From assembly GCF_023701745.1 (NCBI RefSeq), contig NZ_JAJOZB010000001.1, positions 7,425,001-7,489,000 on the forward strand: a stretch of 64,000 nt of DNA. The letters run 5' to 3'. This DNA is from Streptomyces sp. RKAG293 (GTDB lineage Bacteria; Actinomycetota; Actinomycetes; Streptomycetales; Streptomycetaceae). Under the pieces are notes generated by a model. That model had not been told where the DNA came from. It worked only from the letters and a program-made list of their open reading frames with translations, and did not search any database. A program made the translations under genes and the position numbers. Positions 36,165-45,634 of the stretch are shown here, piece after piece; the stretch's first letter is position 1; each line of letters starts with the position of its first letter.

Positions 36165-37445
36165 ATGACAGCGAGCCCCCTGAGCGTCCCCCGCCCTTCC
36201 CCCTCCACGACAGCACCAGCCCCAGCGCCCCATCTCCAGGTCGTCTGGACCGATCCCGTCACCGGGCGCGAAGGGTACGTCGTCATCGACCGGCTGGTCA
36301 GAGGCGTCTCCAGCGGCGGCCTGCGCATGCGCGAGGGGTGCACCCTCGACGAGGTCCGCGGACTGGCCGCCGGAATGAGCCGCAAGGAAGCACTCCACTA
36401 CGACCCGGCCAACCGCTACATCCCGCTCGGCGGCGCGAAGGGCGGCATCGACTGCAGCCCGCACGACCCGCAGGCGCGCGCCGTTCTCAGCCGCTTCCTC
36501 GACGCCGTCCGGTCCCTGCTCAAGCACCACTGGACCACCGGCGAGGACCTCGGGCTGCGTCAGGACACCATCGACGAGGTGCTCGCCGAACTCGGCATGG
36601 ACAGCTCCATCGAGGCCATCTACCCGCTGCTGGACGATGCCGCCGAGGCCCGGTCGCGGCTGGCGGACGCGTTCGCCGTCGAGGTGGACGGCGTCCTGCT
36701 CGCCGAACTCGTCGGCGGCCTCGGCGTCGCGGAATCAGCGCTCACCGCACTCGACCACCTCGGCATCAGCCGTACGTCGGCACGTGCCGTCGTCCAGGGA
36801 TTCGGATCGATGGGCGGCGCCACCGCCCGCTATCTCGCCCGCGCGGGCGTGAGCGTGGTCGGACTGGCCGACGCCCGTGGCGTGATCGTCAATCCGGACG
36901 GCCTGGACGTGGAACGGTTCCTCCGCACCCGCGACGGCCTGGGCGGCATCGACCGTTCCCAACTGCGCCCCGGCGACACCGAGGCGGACGGGGACGCGTG
37001 GCTCGACATCGACTGCGAGATCCTCGTCCCGGCGGCCGTCTCCTACTGCATCGGCGTGCCCGAGCAGGCGCGAATCACGGCCCGGATCATCGCCGAGGCC
37101 GCCAACATGCCCACGCTCCCCGCAGCGGAAGCCGCGCTGCACGCACGCGGCACGCTCGTCCTGCCGGACTTCGTGGCCAACTCGGCCACCAACGCCTGGT
37201 GGTGGTGGACGCTCTTCGGCGACATCGGAGCCGACGCGGAACAGGCGCACCGCAAGGTCCGGGACGCCATGGGCCGGCTGACCGCCGACATGCTCACCGA
37301 CGCCGCGCGGTACGGCAGCACCCCGCGGGAGGCCGCCCTGGGCGTGGTCGACCGCAAGATCGGCGACATCGAGGCCCGGTTCGGCCGGCCGGGCGAACCC
37401 GCCGCGGCGCACACGGACGGGGGCCGCCATGGCGACCCGCGCTGA
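36165..37445 (+). CDS. Glu/Leu/Phe/Val dehydrogenase family protein
   Basis: A 426-residue NAD(P)-dependent amino-acid dehydrogenase that interconverts an amino acid with its 2-oxo acid and ammonia. The substrate domain shows GGLRMREGC, then AAGMSRKEALHYDPANRYIPLGGAKGGI with the catalytic Lys pair. The cofactor domain has VVQGFGSMGGATARYLA, then EILVPAAVSYCIG and AEAANMPTLPAAEAAL. A Pro/Ser/Thr-rich N-terminal stretch of about 25 residues precedes it. It overlaps the next oxidase gene by 17 bp, so the two are one unit. In context it would provide the 2-oxo acid for the ThDP decarboxylase. Confidence 0.9.
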   Translation: MTASPLSVPRPSPSTTAPAPAPHLQVVWTDPVTGREGYVVIDRLVRGVSSGGLRMREGCTLDEVRGLAAGMSRKEALHYDPANRYIPLGGAKGGIDCSPHDPQARAVLSRFLDAVRSLLKHHWTTGEDLGLRQDTIDEVLAELGMDSSIEAIYPLLDDAAEARSRLADAFAVEVDGVLLAELVGGLGVAESALTALDHLGISRTSARAVVQGFGSMGGATARYLARAGVSVVGLADARGVIVNPDGLDVERFLRTRDGLGGIDRSQLRPGDTEADGDAWLDIDCEILVPAAVSYCIGVPEQARITARIIAEAANMPTLPAAEAALHARGTLVLPDFVANSATNAWWWWTLFGDIGADAEQAHRKVRDAMGRLTADMLTDAARYGSTPREAALGVVDRKIGDIEARFGRPGEPAAAHTDGGRHGDPR

Positions 37446-38556
37446 ACTCGTCGTGATCGGCGGCGGACTGATGGGCGCCGCCACCGCCTGGGCCGCCTCC
37501 CGCCGCGGCCTGTCGGTCCTCCTGCTGGAGCAGTTCGCCCCCGGCCACGCCCTGGGCAGTTCGCACGGCAGCTCCCGCATCGTGCGGCGCGGCTACGAGG
37601 ACCCGTTGTACACGCAGCTGACCGGGCGGTCGTTTGAGCTGTGGCGCGAGCTGGAGTCGGACTCCGGCACCTCACTGCTGCGCATGCTGGGCAGCGTGGA
37701 CTTCGGGACGCGCCAGTACGCCGGGTCGGTCGCCGCCCAGCTCGCGACCGCGGGCGTGGCACACGAGGTGCTCCGCCCGGACGAGGCCGAACGCCGCTGG
37801 CCCGGCATGCGCTTCGAGGGCCCGGTCGTCCACCACGCGCAGGGCGGTACCGTCGACGCCGCCTCGGCGGTGACCGCGTTCACCGGCGCCGCGGTCCGGC
37901 GGGGCGCGGTCGTCCGCTACGGGGCCGCCGTGGCAGCGCTGGAGGCGACGAAGGACGGCGCCCGGGTCCACCTGGCCGACGGCGGCACGGTCCTCGCCGA
38001 TCACGTCGTCGTCGCGGCCGGCGGCTGGACCGCCGGGCTGCTCGCCGGACACGTCGAGCTGCCGCCGCTGACCGTCACCCAGCAGGACACCTTCCACTTC
38101 CCGCGGCTGGACCCGGCGGCGCCCGCATGGCCCAGCGTGCTCCACGAGCAGGGCGCCGGGATCTACCACCTGGCGGGCGGCCGGGACGGCGGCCCGGCCG
38201 ACGACCGCAAGGTCGGCGAGCACTACGCGGGCCGGGAGACGACGGCCGCCGGCCGGGACGGCGTGATCACCGCGGAGTCGCGGGCGAGGGTCGTCGCCTA
38301 TGTGAAGCGGTGGCTGCCGGGACTGGACCCCACACCCCGCACCGAGACCAGCTGCCTGTTCACCTTCACCCCGAGCGAGGACTTCCTGCTCGACCGGGCC
38401 GGGCCGTTCGTCGTCTGCTCGCCCTGCTCGGGACACGGGGCGAAGTTCGCGCCGCTCATCGGGGAACTCGCCACCGGTCTGGTCACCGGGGACGCGACGG
38501 TGCCCGAGCCCTTCCGGCTCGCCGCCCATGTCCCACGCGCGTCCGGCGCGCACTGA
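37429..38556 (+). CDS. FAD-dependent oxidase 2 (sarcosine/N-methyltryptophan oxidase family)
   Basis: A 375-residue second member of the MSOX/MTOX family. It has LVVIGGGLMGAATAW, LEQFAPGHALGSSHGSSRIVRRGY and the flavin-Cys motif SCLFTFTPSEDFLLD (Cys309), ending PCSGHGAKFAPLIGELATGL as usual. The ATG lies inside the 3' end of the dehydrogenase gene (17-bp overlap). It differs from oxidase 1 in the residues around the substrate pocket, so the two may act on different amines or on successive steps. Confidence 0.9.
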   Translation: MATRAELVVIGGGLMGAATAWAASRRGLSVLLLEQFAPGHALGSSHGSSRIVRRGYEDPLYTQLTGRSFELWRELESDSGTSLLRMLGSVDFGTRQYAGSVAAQLATAGVAHEVLRPDEAERRWPGMRFEGPVVHHAQGGTVDAASAVTAFTGAAVRRGAVVRYGAAVAALEATKDGARVHLADGGTVLADHVVVAAGGWTAGLLAGHVELPPLTVTQQDTFHFPRLDPAAPAWPSVLHEQGAGIYHLAGGRDGGPADDRKVGEHYAGRETTAAGRDGVITAESRARVVAYVKRWLPGLDPTPRTETSCLFTFTPSEDFLLDRAGPFVVCSPCSGHGAKFAPLIGELATGLVTGDATVPEPFRLAAHVPRASGAH

Positions 38557-38593
38557 CGGGACCGCCGCCGCGGCGCGCGAACCCCCGGGCTTG

Positions 38594-38609
38594 CTGACAC
38601 GCCGGTCAG
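38594..38609. promoter_or_regulatory. TetR-type operator, site 3
   Basis: CTGAC-N6-GTCAG lies about 25 bp before the start of TetR 2, a position suited to autorepression. Confidence 0.55.
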
Positions 38610-38631
38610 GAACACGGGTAAGGTGTCCCTC

Positions 38632-39270
38632 GTGGTTCGCAAACAAGTAGTCCTGCGGCGAGAGGAAATCCTCGACGCGACGGTGGAGCAGATCAAGCAG
38701 CGCGGCATCGCGACGACGCGCGTCGCGGATGTCGCGGACGCGCTCGGCGTGAGCAGCGGCCTGCTCCACTACCACTTCGCGACGAAGGAACTGCTGGTCG
38801 AGGAAGCCTTTTCCTACGCGGCGCAGCGGGAGATGGAAGTCCTGCGGGCCACCGTCGCCCGGTCCTCACCCGCGCTGACGCGCATGAAGGCGCTGCTGCG
38901 GCTGTACGCGCCGACGGGACAGGCCGCCGGCTGGCGGCTGTGGATCGACGGCTGGTCGGCCGGTATGCGGGACACGGGACTCCACGACGTCATGCGCACC
39001 ATGGACGAGGAGTGGAAGTCCGCCATGGTGCAGCTGATCCAGGAGGGGACGGACAGCGGCGAGTTCCGCTGCGCCGACCCGCGGGAGGCCGCCTGGCGGA
39101 TCACCCTCTTCCTGGACGGGCTCGCGGTGCAGCTCGTCGCCCGGCGCGGCGCCCTGCAGAAGGCGGAGGCCGCGCGCTGGGTGCGCGAGCACGTCGCCGC
39201 GCAGCTCGGCATCGACCCGGCGGACCTGGCAGCGCGCCGCGCCGCGCCGCAGCAGCCCGTCACGTCCTGA
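38632..39270 (+). CDS. TetR-family regulator 2
   Basis: A 212-residue repressor with HTH ILDATVEQIKQRGIATTRVADVADALGVSSGLLHYHFATKELL and ligand domain RLWIDGWSAGMRDTGLHDVM with ITLFLDGLAVQLV. The GTG at 38632 is preferred (AAGG 8 nt upstream) over the GTG at 38623. It lies between the oxidase operon and an EamA transporter whose promoter is covered by a long palindrome. Its similarity to TetR 1 suggests both recognise related TGAC/GTCA sites. Confidence 0.9.
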   Translation: MVRKQVVLRREEILDATVEQIKQRGIATTRVADVADALGVSSGLLHYHFATKELLVEEAFSYAAQREMEVLRATVARSSPALTRMKALLRLYAPTGQAAGWRLWIDGWSAGMRDTGLHDVMRTMDEEWKSAMVQLIQEGTDSGEFRCADPREAAWRITLFLDGLAVQLVARRGALQKAEAARWVREHVAAQLGIDPADLAARRAAPQQPVTS

Positions 39271-39378
39271 GACGCGTCCCACCCCGGCTGTCCCACCCCG
39301 GCCCTGAGGCGCGGCCCGGCCCCGTCCTGGCCTCGGAGAAGCCTGCCCCCGCGGCACCGAACCGGCCGGCCCGGCGGC

Positions 39379-39410
39379 TACGTATTGACTGACGTGTCAG
39401 TCAATACGTA
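39379..39410. promoter_or_regulatory. TetR-type operator, site 4 (15-bp perfect arms)
   Basis: TACGTATTGACTGAC and its complement flank a 2-nt centre. TTGACT inside the left arm can be the -35 box, with TACGCT (39409-39414) as -10, so binding would block the promoter of the transporter at 39474. Confidence 0.82.
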
Positions 39411-39473
39411 CGCTACCGTGAGCCGGCCCTTCGACGCCCGGACAGCCGTCGGACCCAGCAGAGGGGGGCAACC

Positions 39474-40466
39474 GTGACCATCACCCAGCGCGCAGTGCGG
39501 CTCAACGGCCGCGCGGGTTCGGGGCGGCGCATCGCCATCGCGGCCCTGACCTGCGCCACCGCCGTCTGGGGCTGGAGCTACATGGCGACGGTCTGGCTGC
39601 TGCCCGAGATGGGCACGGCGAGCCTGGTCGCGGTCCGCTTCGTGCTCGCCGGTCTCCTCATGGTGGCGGTACGGCCCCGCGCGATCCTCTCGCTCGGCCG
39701 CCGCCACACCCTCGCCGGGCTGGGCCTCGCGTTCTTCCTGGGCTCCGGCACACTCCTCCAGGTCCAGGGCCAGCACTACATCCCGGCGTCCCAGTCCGGA
39801 TTCCTCGTCTCGCTCTTCGTGGTCCTGACGCCGCTGGTGGCACGGATCCTGTTCAGGACCAAGGTGACCAGGGGAGTCTGGGGCGGCGTGGTCGCCGCGA
39901 CAGCGGGCCTGGCCGTGATCTCCTTCAGCGGGGTCGCGCTGAGCATTGGCAGCTGGCTGACCCTGGCCGCCGCGCTCTCGTACTCGATCCAGGTGTCGCT
40001 GCTGTCGGAGTACTCCTCGCCCGACAAGGTGTACGGCCTGGCCACCCTGCAGATCCTCGGCACCGGTCTGATCGCCGCCTGCTGGGCAATACCTGCCGGG
40101 ATCGACCTTCCGGACACCCCGGCCGGATGGGGCTGGCTCACCTACTCCACCCTCCTGGCGACACTCGGCATGTACGCGGTGCAGACCTGGGCGCAGTCCC
40201 GTGTCAGCGCCGCCAGCGCGGCGGTCGTGCTGGCCTGCGAACCGCTGTTCGTGGCCGTCTTCAGCCTGCTCACCGGGTCCTCCCTGGCAGGCCGGACGAT
40301 CATCGGCGGCGCCCTGATCCTGGTGGCGATGTACCTCGTGGTCTCCGCCGACCGCGCCGTCCCGCCGCCGCTCGCCGACCCGCTCGCGATTCCCGAGCCA
40401 TCCGCGGCCCCCGGCCACCCGGACCAGGTGGGCCACGCGGACGTGCCCGGACCCCGCGCGCCGTAG
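39474..40466 (+). CDS. EamA/DMT-family transporter
   Basis: A 330-residue inner-membrane drug/metabolite transporter with about ten helices in two EamA repeats: TCATAVWGWSYMATVWLLP begins repeat 1 and WLTLAAALSYSIQVSLLSEY begins repeat 2, ending VLACEPLFVAVFSLLTG. The cytoplasmic tail is Pro-rich. The GTG start has GGGGGG close upstream. Family members commonly export amino acids or related metabolites. The operator overlapping its promoter ties it to the TetR-controlled catabolic genes, perhaps to relieve amine or amino-acid overload. Confidence 0.9.
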   Translation: MTITQRAVRLNGRAGSGRRIAIAALTCATAVWGWSYMATVWLLPEMGTASLVAVRFVLAGLLMVAVRPRAILSLGRRHTLAGLGLAFFLGSGTLLQVQGQHYIPASQSGFLVSLFVVLTPLVARILFRTKVTRGVWGGVVAATAGLAVISFSGVALSIGSWLTLAAALSYSIQVSLLSEYSSPDKVYGLATLQILGTGLIAACWAIPAGIDLPDTPAGWGWLTYSTLLATLGMYAVQTWAQSRVSAASAAVVLACEPLFVAVFSLLTGSSLAGRTIIGGALILVAMYLVVSADRAVPPPLADPLAIPEPSAAPGHPDQVGHADVPGPRAP

Positions 40467-40503
40467 AACCCGCCCCAGCAGGTACCGGCGCGCACCCGGA
40501 CAT

Positions 40504-40542
40504 GGGCCGGCCCGCCGCGGTCGCTCCGCGGCGGGCCGGCCC
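40504..40542. terminator. Bidirectional terminator (17-bp perfect stem)
   Basis: GGGCCGGCCCGCCGCGG and its complement close on TCGCT between the convergent transporter and amidohydrolase genes. Confidence 0.9.
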
Positions 40543-40549
40543 ACCGGGT

Positions 40550-41785
40550 TCAGCGCCCTGCCGTCAGCTCGTTCCTGACGACCTGCCCACCCTTCATGAC
40601 GAAGCGGACGTCCGTGAACGCGGCCATGTCGCCGGAGGTCCCGGGCACGGCGATGAGGTCGGCGTACTTGCCCGGCGCGATCGAGCCGATCCGGTCCTCC
40701 CAGCCCATGCACTCCGCGCTGGTGAGCGTGGCCGCGCGCAGCGCCCCCAGCGGAGTCATCCCGTAGGCGCACAGGGTGGCGAGCTGACGGGTCTGCAGAC
40801 CGTGCGGGAAGGCGCCGGCGTCGCTACCGAAGCCGATCTTCACCCCGGCGCGCACCGCCTTGGTGAACGCCTCGCGCTGCGCTTCGGTGGCGTGGTCGTT
40901 CTTGGCCTGGGTCTCCTTGTCGAACCCCGCGGCGTCCGCGTTCTCGGCGAGCCAGTCGCTCCACCAGATGTCGGCCGAGAGGTACGTGCCGTGCCGGAGC
41001 ATGAGCTCGATGCCCTCGTCGTCGAGGTAGCAGCCGTGCTCGATGGAGCGGACGCCGGCCCGGACCGCCCTGTTGATGCCCTCGGTGCCGTGCGCGTGGA
41101 CGGCGACGTGCGCACCGTAGTACGACGCCTCCTCAACGGCGGCCCGCACCTGCGCCTCCGTGAGCTCCGGGGCGCCGGGGACGGTGCCCGCGGCCATGAC
41201 GGCACCGGTGCCGATCAGCTTGATCACATCGGCGCCGCCGTGCAGGATCTCCCGGACCCGTTCCCGCGTGTCGTCCACCCCGCGCACGGAGCCGAAGCGG
41301 AATTCCCTGGGCAGTTGGACGTCGTGCGCGAGTCCAGTGATCATCCCGCCGCCCGTGGAGGCGGTGACATAGGCGCCGGCGACCGCCATGCGGGGTCCGA
41401 TGACGGTGCCGTTGTCGATGGCGTCGCGCAGGGCGGTGTCGATGAACGCCCGGTAGGTGCCGAGGTCCCGGACCGTGGTGAAACCTGCCAGCAGCGTGTC
41501 GCGCGCATGGCCGATCGACTCGAACGCCTGCTGCGCGGCACTCTGCTTGATCTCCTGTGCGGGATCGCCGCAGGCGGCGATGCCGATCAGGTGGGTGTGC
41601 AGATCGACCAGGCCGGGGCTGAGCGAGGCATCCCCCAGATCGATGACCTCCACTCCTTCGGGAACCCCCGCCGCGGCGGGCCGCACCGCGGTGATCCGCT
41701 CCCCTTCCACCAGGACGATCCGGTCGGTGAGCACCTCACCTGCTTCGACATCGAACATGCGGGCGCATCGCAGTGCGAGGGCCAT
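40550..41785 (-). CDS. Metal-dependent amidohydrolase (prolidase/imidazolonepropionase-like)
   Basis: A 411-residue amidohydrolase-superfamily enzyme. It has the first metal His pair in LVDLHTHL (His63, His65), the probable carbamylated Lys in GGADVIKL, His in VAVHAHG and SIEHG, and the final Asp in GFGSDAGAF. This subgroup includes Xaa-Pro and Xaa-Arg/Lys dipeptidases and N-acyl amino-acid hydrolases. With a dipeptide importer nearby, peptide cleavage is the likeliest role. GAGGAGG lies just before the ATG. It follows the flavoprotein gene at 110 bp and is probably in the same transcript. Confidence 0.9.
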   Translation of the reverse strand: MALALRCARMFDVEAGEVLTDRIVLVEGERITAVRPAAAGVPEGVEVIDLGDASLSPGLVDLHTHLIGIAACGDPAQEIKQSAAQQAFESIGHARDTLLAGFTTVRDLGTYRAFIDTALRDAIDNGTVIGPRMAVAGAYVTASTGGGMITGLAHDVQLPREFRFGSVRGVDDTRERVREILHGGADVIKLIGTGAVMAAGTVPGAPELTEAQVRAAVEEASYYGAHVAVHAHGTEGINRAVRAGVRSIEHGCYLDDEGIELMLRHGTYLSADIWWSDWLAENADAAGFDKETQAKNDHATEAQREAFTKAVRAGVKIGFGSDAGAFPHGLQTRQLATLCAYGMTPLGALRAATLTSAECMGWEDRIGSIAPGKYADLIAVPGTSGDMAAFTDVRFVMKGGQVVRNELTAGR

Positions 41786-41895
41786 CAGTCCTCCTCGACG
41801 GGTCGGTCTCGCGGCCGGGACGGTCCGGGCCGCGCGGGGCACGGTCCGGATCGCCCCGGCCGGGCTTCCTCAAGTCGCCACGGATCCGGGGCGGT

Positions 41896-43470
41896 TCACT
41901 GTTCCAGCACGGCCATGGCCGCGTTGTGGCCGGGGATCCCGCTCACCCCGCCGCCCCGCACCGCGCCGGCGCCGCAGAGCAGCACGTTCTGATGCGCGGT
42001 CTCGACTCCCCAGCGGCCGGTGCTCCTGGACTCGTCGATGAACGGAAAGGCCAGCGACCGGTGGAAGATGTTCCCCCGGGGCAGCCGCAATTCGCGCTCC
42101 AGGTCCAGCGGGGTCTTGGCCTCGACACACGGCCGGCCGTCGCCGTCGAGCGCCAGGCAGTCGGCGATCGGCTCGTCCAGCACCGCGTCGAGTTCCGCGA
42201 GCGCCGCCTTGAGCAGGGCCTCGCGCTTCGCGTCGTTGCCCTCGGCGAACAGCCGCGCGGGGGTGTGGAGCGCGAACATCGTCAGCGTCTGGTAGCCGCG
42301 CTCGACCAGTTCCGGGGCGAGGATGGTCGGGTCGGTGAGCGAGTGACAGTAGATCTCCGAGGGCGGCGCGGACGGCAGCGCGCCCCCGGCGGCCTCCCGG
42401 TAGGCCGTCTCCAGCTGACCGTAGCCCTCGGCGATGTGGAAGGTGCCGGAGAACGCCTCGCGCGGGTCGATGGAGGTGTCGCGCAGCCGCGGCAGTCGGC
42501 TCAGCAGCATGTTGACCTTGAGCTGGGCGCCCTCGGCCCGTTCGCCGGCCGGCTCGTCGCCGATGAGTTCGGCGAGGACCTCGGGGGAGGCGTTCACCAG
42601 GACCTTGCGGGCCGCGACGCTGCCCTCGCCGGCCTCGGTCCGGTAGGCGACCACGGAGTGCGGTTCGCCGGGCTCGATGCGCAGGGCCTCGTGGCCGGTG
42701 ACGATCTCGGCCCCCGCGGTGCGGGCGGCGAGGGCCAACGCGTCGGTGAACGCCCCCATGCCGCCGATCGGGACGTCCCAGTCTCCCGTGCCCCCGCCGA
42801 TGACGTGGTACAGGAAGCAGATGTTCTGCGCGAGCGACTCGTCGTGCGCGGTGCTGAACGTGCCGATGAGTGCGTCGGTCAGCACCACACCGCGCACCAG
42901 GTCGTCGCGGAAGCGCTCCTCGATCGTCACGCCCAGCGGCTGTTCGAAGAGCATGTTCCAGGTGGCGTCGTCACCGATCCGGGCGCGCAGTGCGGCACGG
43001 GTGGGCAGCGGCTCGGTGAGCGTCGGGAAGATGCTGCCGGCGACGTTCCTGGTCGTCGCGTAGAAGTCCTCCCACGCCGCGTAGTCGGCGTCGGATCCCG
43101 TGAGGGCGCGGAAGGAGGCGCGCGTGCGTTCCCTGCCTCCGCCGACGAACAGTCCGGTGGCCCGGCCGTCGCGCACCGTGGGTGTGTACGAGGAGACCGA
43201 ACGCTTCCGCACGGCGAAATTCAGCCCGAGGTCGTCGACGATCTTCGACGGCAGGAGCGAGACGAGGTAGGAGTAGCGGGACAGGCGCGCGTCCACACCG
43301 GGAAACGCCCGGGTCGAGACGGCTGCGCCGCCCGTGACGTCAAGGCGTTCCAGGACGAGTACGGAGCGTCCGGCCCGTGCGAGGTAGGTGGCGGCGACGA
43401 GCCCGTTGTGACCACCACCGACGATGACGACGTCGTAGACGTCTCTGGAGACTTCGGCTTGTACTGGCAT
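41896..43470 (-). CDS. Phytoene-desaturase-like FAD oxidoreductase (PYROXD2 type)
   Basis: A 524-residue flavoprotein. The N-terminal FAD motif is DVVIVGGGHNGLVAATYLARAG, followed by LERLDVTGGAAVS. The late block HQNVLLCGAGAVRGGGVSGIPGHNAA is typical of CrtI-like and PYROXD2-like proteins. There is no carotenoid context, so a carotenoid role is unlikely. The ATG at 43470 is chosen; a GTG at 43485 preceded by GAAGGGA is an alternative adding five residues. A TetR-type palindrome lies 184 bp upstream. It probably shares a transcript with the amidohydrolase. Substrate unknown. Confidence 0.85.
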   Translation of the reverse strand: MPVQAEVSRDVYDVVIVGGGHNGLVAATYLARAGRSVLVLERLDVTGGAAVSTRAFPGVDARLSRYSYLVSLLPSKIVDDLGLNFAVRKRSVSSYTPTVRDGRATGLFVGGGRERTRASFRALTGSDADYAAWEDFYATTRNVAGSIFPTLTEPLPTRAALRARIGDDATWNMLFEQPLGVTIEERFRDDLVRGVVLTDALIGTFSTAHDESLAQNICFLYHVIGGGTGDWDVPIGGMGAFTDALALAARTAGAEIVTGHEALRIEPGEPHSVVAYRTEAGEGSVAARKVLVNASPEVLAELIGDEPAGERAEGAQLKVNMLLSRLPRLRDTSIDPREAFSGTFHIAEGYGQLETAYREAAGGALPSAPPSEIYCHSLTDPTILAPELVERGYQTLTMFALHTPARLFAEGNDAKREALLKAALAELDAVLDEPIADCLALDGDGRPCVEAKTPLDLERELRLPRGNIFHRSLAFPFIDESRSTGRWGVETAHQNVLLCGAGAVRGGGVSGIPGHNAAMAVLEQ

Positions 43471-43653
43471 GACTCTTGGTAACACGTTCCCTTCGGATAC
43501 TGCAATGGATTCTTCTCTATCCTGACTCGTTAAGCAGGATGGAGGTTGCCGTGGTTAATGCGTGAGTGCTCGGTAATGCCAGTTCGCCGGCCATCGAACC
43601 GCTCGATTGTCGAGCGTGAACACCTTCGTTGGGTGAGAAGATGTCGCATGATA

Positions 43654-43673
43654 TTGACTGACGCAGCAGTCAA
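43654..43673. promoter_or_regulatory. TetR-type operator, site 5
   Basis: TTGACTG-N6-CAGTCAA is a perfect 7-bp palindrome. Read leftward, TTGACT can be the -35 box for the flavoprotein-amidohydrolase operon. Confidence 0.7.
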
Positions 43674-43763
43674 GAAAAGTGGATTCCTTCCTCGTGGTGC
43701 GCCGTTGGCACCCGCTGCGGGAGCCCGGCCGGAAGGGACTGGGCCGCGCGGCCGCGCCGCGCG

Positions 43764-44639
43764 TCACGCCGAGGTGTGCTCCGTTCTCTCCTTGCTGTCC
43801 GGTACGGCCGGGGCGTCCGAGATCAGAGGCGCCCCGATGCGCCGCTGCCGGGGCGAGATGGCCGGCACCGCGCCCAGCAGGCGCCGGGTGTACTCGTGCC
43901 GGGGACGGCTGGTGACCTGTTCCGCGGTGCCCCGTTCCACGACGGTGCCGCGCAGCAGCACGTCGACCTCGTCGCTGATCCGGCGGACCACCTCGAGGTC
44001 GTGTGTGATGAACAGGTACGACAGCCCGCGCCGCCGTTGCAGGTCCAGCAGCAGGTTGAGGATCTGTGCCTGGACGGACACGTCGAGCGCGGAGGTGGGC
44101 TCGTCGCAGATGACCAGTTCCGGGTCGGTGGCCACGGCGCGTGCGATGCAGACGCGCTGCCGCTGGCCGCCGGAGAACCGGTGCGGGTAGGCGTCGGGAT
44201 CGACTCCCTCCATGCCGACGGAGTCCAGCAGTTCGCGCACCCGTGCGGCGCCGTCCCGCCGGTAGAGCCCGTGGGCGCGCAGCGGCTCCGCGACGACCTC
44301 ACCGATCGTCAGCCGGGGATCGATCGACTCGTAGGGGTCCTGGAAGACCATCCCGACGCTGTGGCGGAACGCGCGCCGGGCCCGGCGGCCCCGGACCGGC
44401 TCGCCGCGGAAGCGCACGGAGCCGCTGTCCGGGCGTTCCAGGCCGATGATGACCCGCGCCAGCGTGGATTTCCCCGAGCCTGATTCCCCCACGACGCTCA
44501 CCGTGCGGCCCGCCTCGATCCGCAGGTCCACCGCGTCGAGGGCGGTGTACCGGCCGTACCGTTTGGTGATGCCCGTCGCCTCCAGCAACGGCGCGCCCAC
44601 CGCCGGTGCGGCTCCCTCCAGCGGTTCGGTTCCCGTCAT
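43764..44639 (-). CDS. Dipeptide/oligopeptide ABC transporter ATPase (DppF/OppF type)
   Basis: A 291-residue ABC ATPase. Walker A is GESGSGKST, the Q-loop region is GMVFQDPYESIDPRLT, the signature is FSGGQRQR and Walker B is LVICDEPTSALD, with switch His in FITHDLEVV. It is the last gene of a five-gene transporter set; its ATG overlaps the stop of the other ATPase (ATGA). It energises uptake of peptides with its partner ATPase. Confidence 0.94.
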   Translation of the reverse strand: MTGTEPLEGAAPAVGAPLLEATGITKRYGRYTALDAVDLRIEAGRTVSVVGESGSGKSTLARVIIGLERPDSGSVRFRGEPVRGRRARRAFRHSVGMVFQDPYESIDPRLTIGEVVAEPLRAHGLYRRDGAARVRELLDSVGMEGVDPDAYPHRFSGGQRQRVCIARAVATDPELVICDEPTSALDVSVQAQILNLLLDLQRRRGLSYLFITHDLEVVRRISDEVDVLLRGTVVERGTAEQVTSRPRHEYTRRLLGAVPAISPRQRRIGAPLISDAPAVPDSKERTEHTSA

Positions 44640-45634
44640 CGGACGACCTCCAGCCGGTGGCAGGCGGCGACATGGTCCGCGGCCAGTCGGCGCGGCTCGG
44701 GGAGGTCGGTGCGGCAGCGGCTGTCGGCCAGCGGGCAGCGGGTGTGGAAGGGGCAGCCCGGGGGAGCGCCGCCGACCGGCGGACTGCCCGGGATCGTGGT
44801 GAAGGGCTCCTTCGGCCCGGCGTCGCGACCGCTGCGGAAACACTGGAGCAACGCCTCGGTGTACGGGTGGCGGGCGCCCTCGAAGAGGGTGAGCACATCG
44901 GTGTGCTCGACCAGCCGGCCGCCGTAGAGCACGGCGACGTGGTCGGCGATCTCCGCGACGACCGACATGTCGTGGGTGATCCACAGGACCGTGAGTCCGT
45001 ACTCCTGCTGGAGCCGGCTGACCAGGCCGAGGATCTCGGCCTGCACCGTCACGTCCAGCGCTGTCGTCGGCTCGTCGGCGATCAGCAGTTGCGGGTGGAA
45101 GGCCAGGGCCATCGCGATGATCACGCGCTGGCGCATGCCGCCGGAGAGCGCGTGGGGATAGAGCCGGGCCACCCGGTCGGGGTCGGGGATACCGACATCC
45201 TCCAGGCCCCGGCGGGCCAGCACGGCGGCTTCGGCGCGCCCCGCCCCGTTGCGGACCTGGTGGACCTCCGCGATCTGCCGGCCCACGCGCATCACGGGGT
45301 TGAGGGCGGCGGAGGCGTCCTGGGCCAGATAGGCCGCGGTGCGGCCCCTCGCCTCGCGCAGGGCCTTGCCGCCGAGGGCCGTCAGCTCGACGTCCCCGAC
45401 CCGGACGGAGCCCCCGGTGATCCGCGCGCCCGCCGGCAGGATGCGCCCCGCGGCCAGGGCCAGCGTGGACTTGCCGGACCCGGACTCGCCGACCAGGGCG
45501 GTGGTGGTACCGGCCGGCACCTGGAGCGAGACGTCCCGCAGGGCGTGGAAGTCCCCGTAGGCGACGCTGAGGCCGTCGATCGTGACCTCGCTGCCGAGAC
45601 TGCGGACGGCGGTTGCCTCCGAGGTGGTGGTCAT
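44636..45634 (-). CDS. Dipeptide/oligopeptide ABC transporter ATPase (DppD/OppD type)
   Basis: A 332-residue ABC ATPase with Walker A GESGSGKST, signature LSGGMRQR, Walker B LLIADEPTTALD and switch His in WITHDMSVV. The C-terminal extension has the oligopeptide-type Cys block (PPGCPFHTRCPLADSRC), which binds an iron-sulfur cluster or metal in some relatives. Start and stop codons overlap the neighbours by ATGA. Confidence 0.94.
   Translation of the reverse strand: MTTTSEATAVRSLGSEVTIDGLSVAYGDFHALRDVSLQVPAGTTTALVGESGSGKSTLALAAGRILPAGARITGGSVRVGDVELTALGGKALREARGRTAAYLAQDASAALNPVMRVGRQIAEVHQVRNGAGRAEAAVLARRGLEDVGIPDPDRVARLYPHALSGGMRQRVIIAMALAFHPQLLIADEPTTALDVTVQAEILGLVSRLQQEYGLTVLWITHDMSVVAEIADHVAVLYGGRLVEHTDVLTLFEGARHPYTEALLQCFRSGRDAGPKEPFTTIPGSPPVGGAPPGCPFHTRCPLADSRCRTDLPEPRRLAADHVAACHRLEVVR

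Noticed and set aside
41896..43470. Phytoene-desaturase-like protein considered as evidence for a carotenoid cluster
   Set aside because: No crtB, crtE or cyclase genes nearby; the protein is closer in motif pattern to PYROXD2-type proteins.
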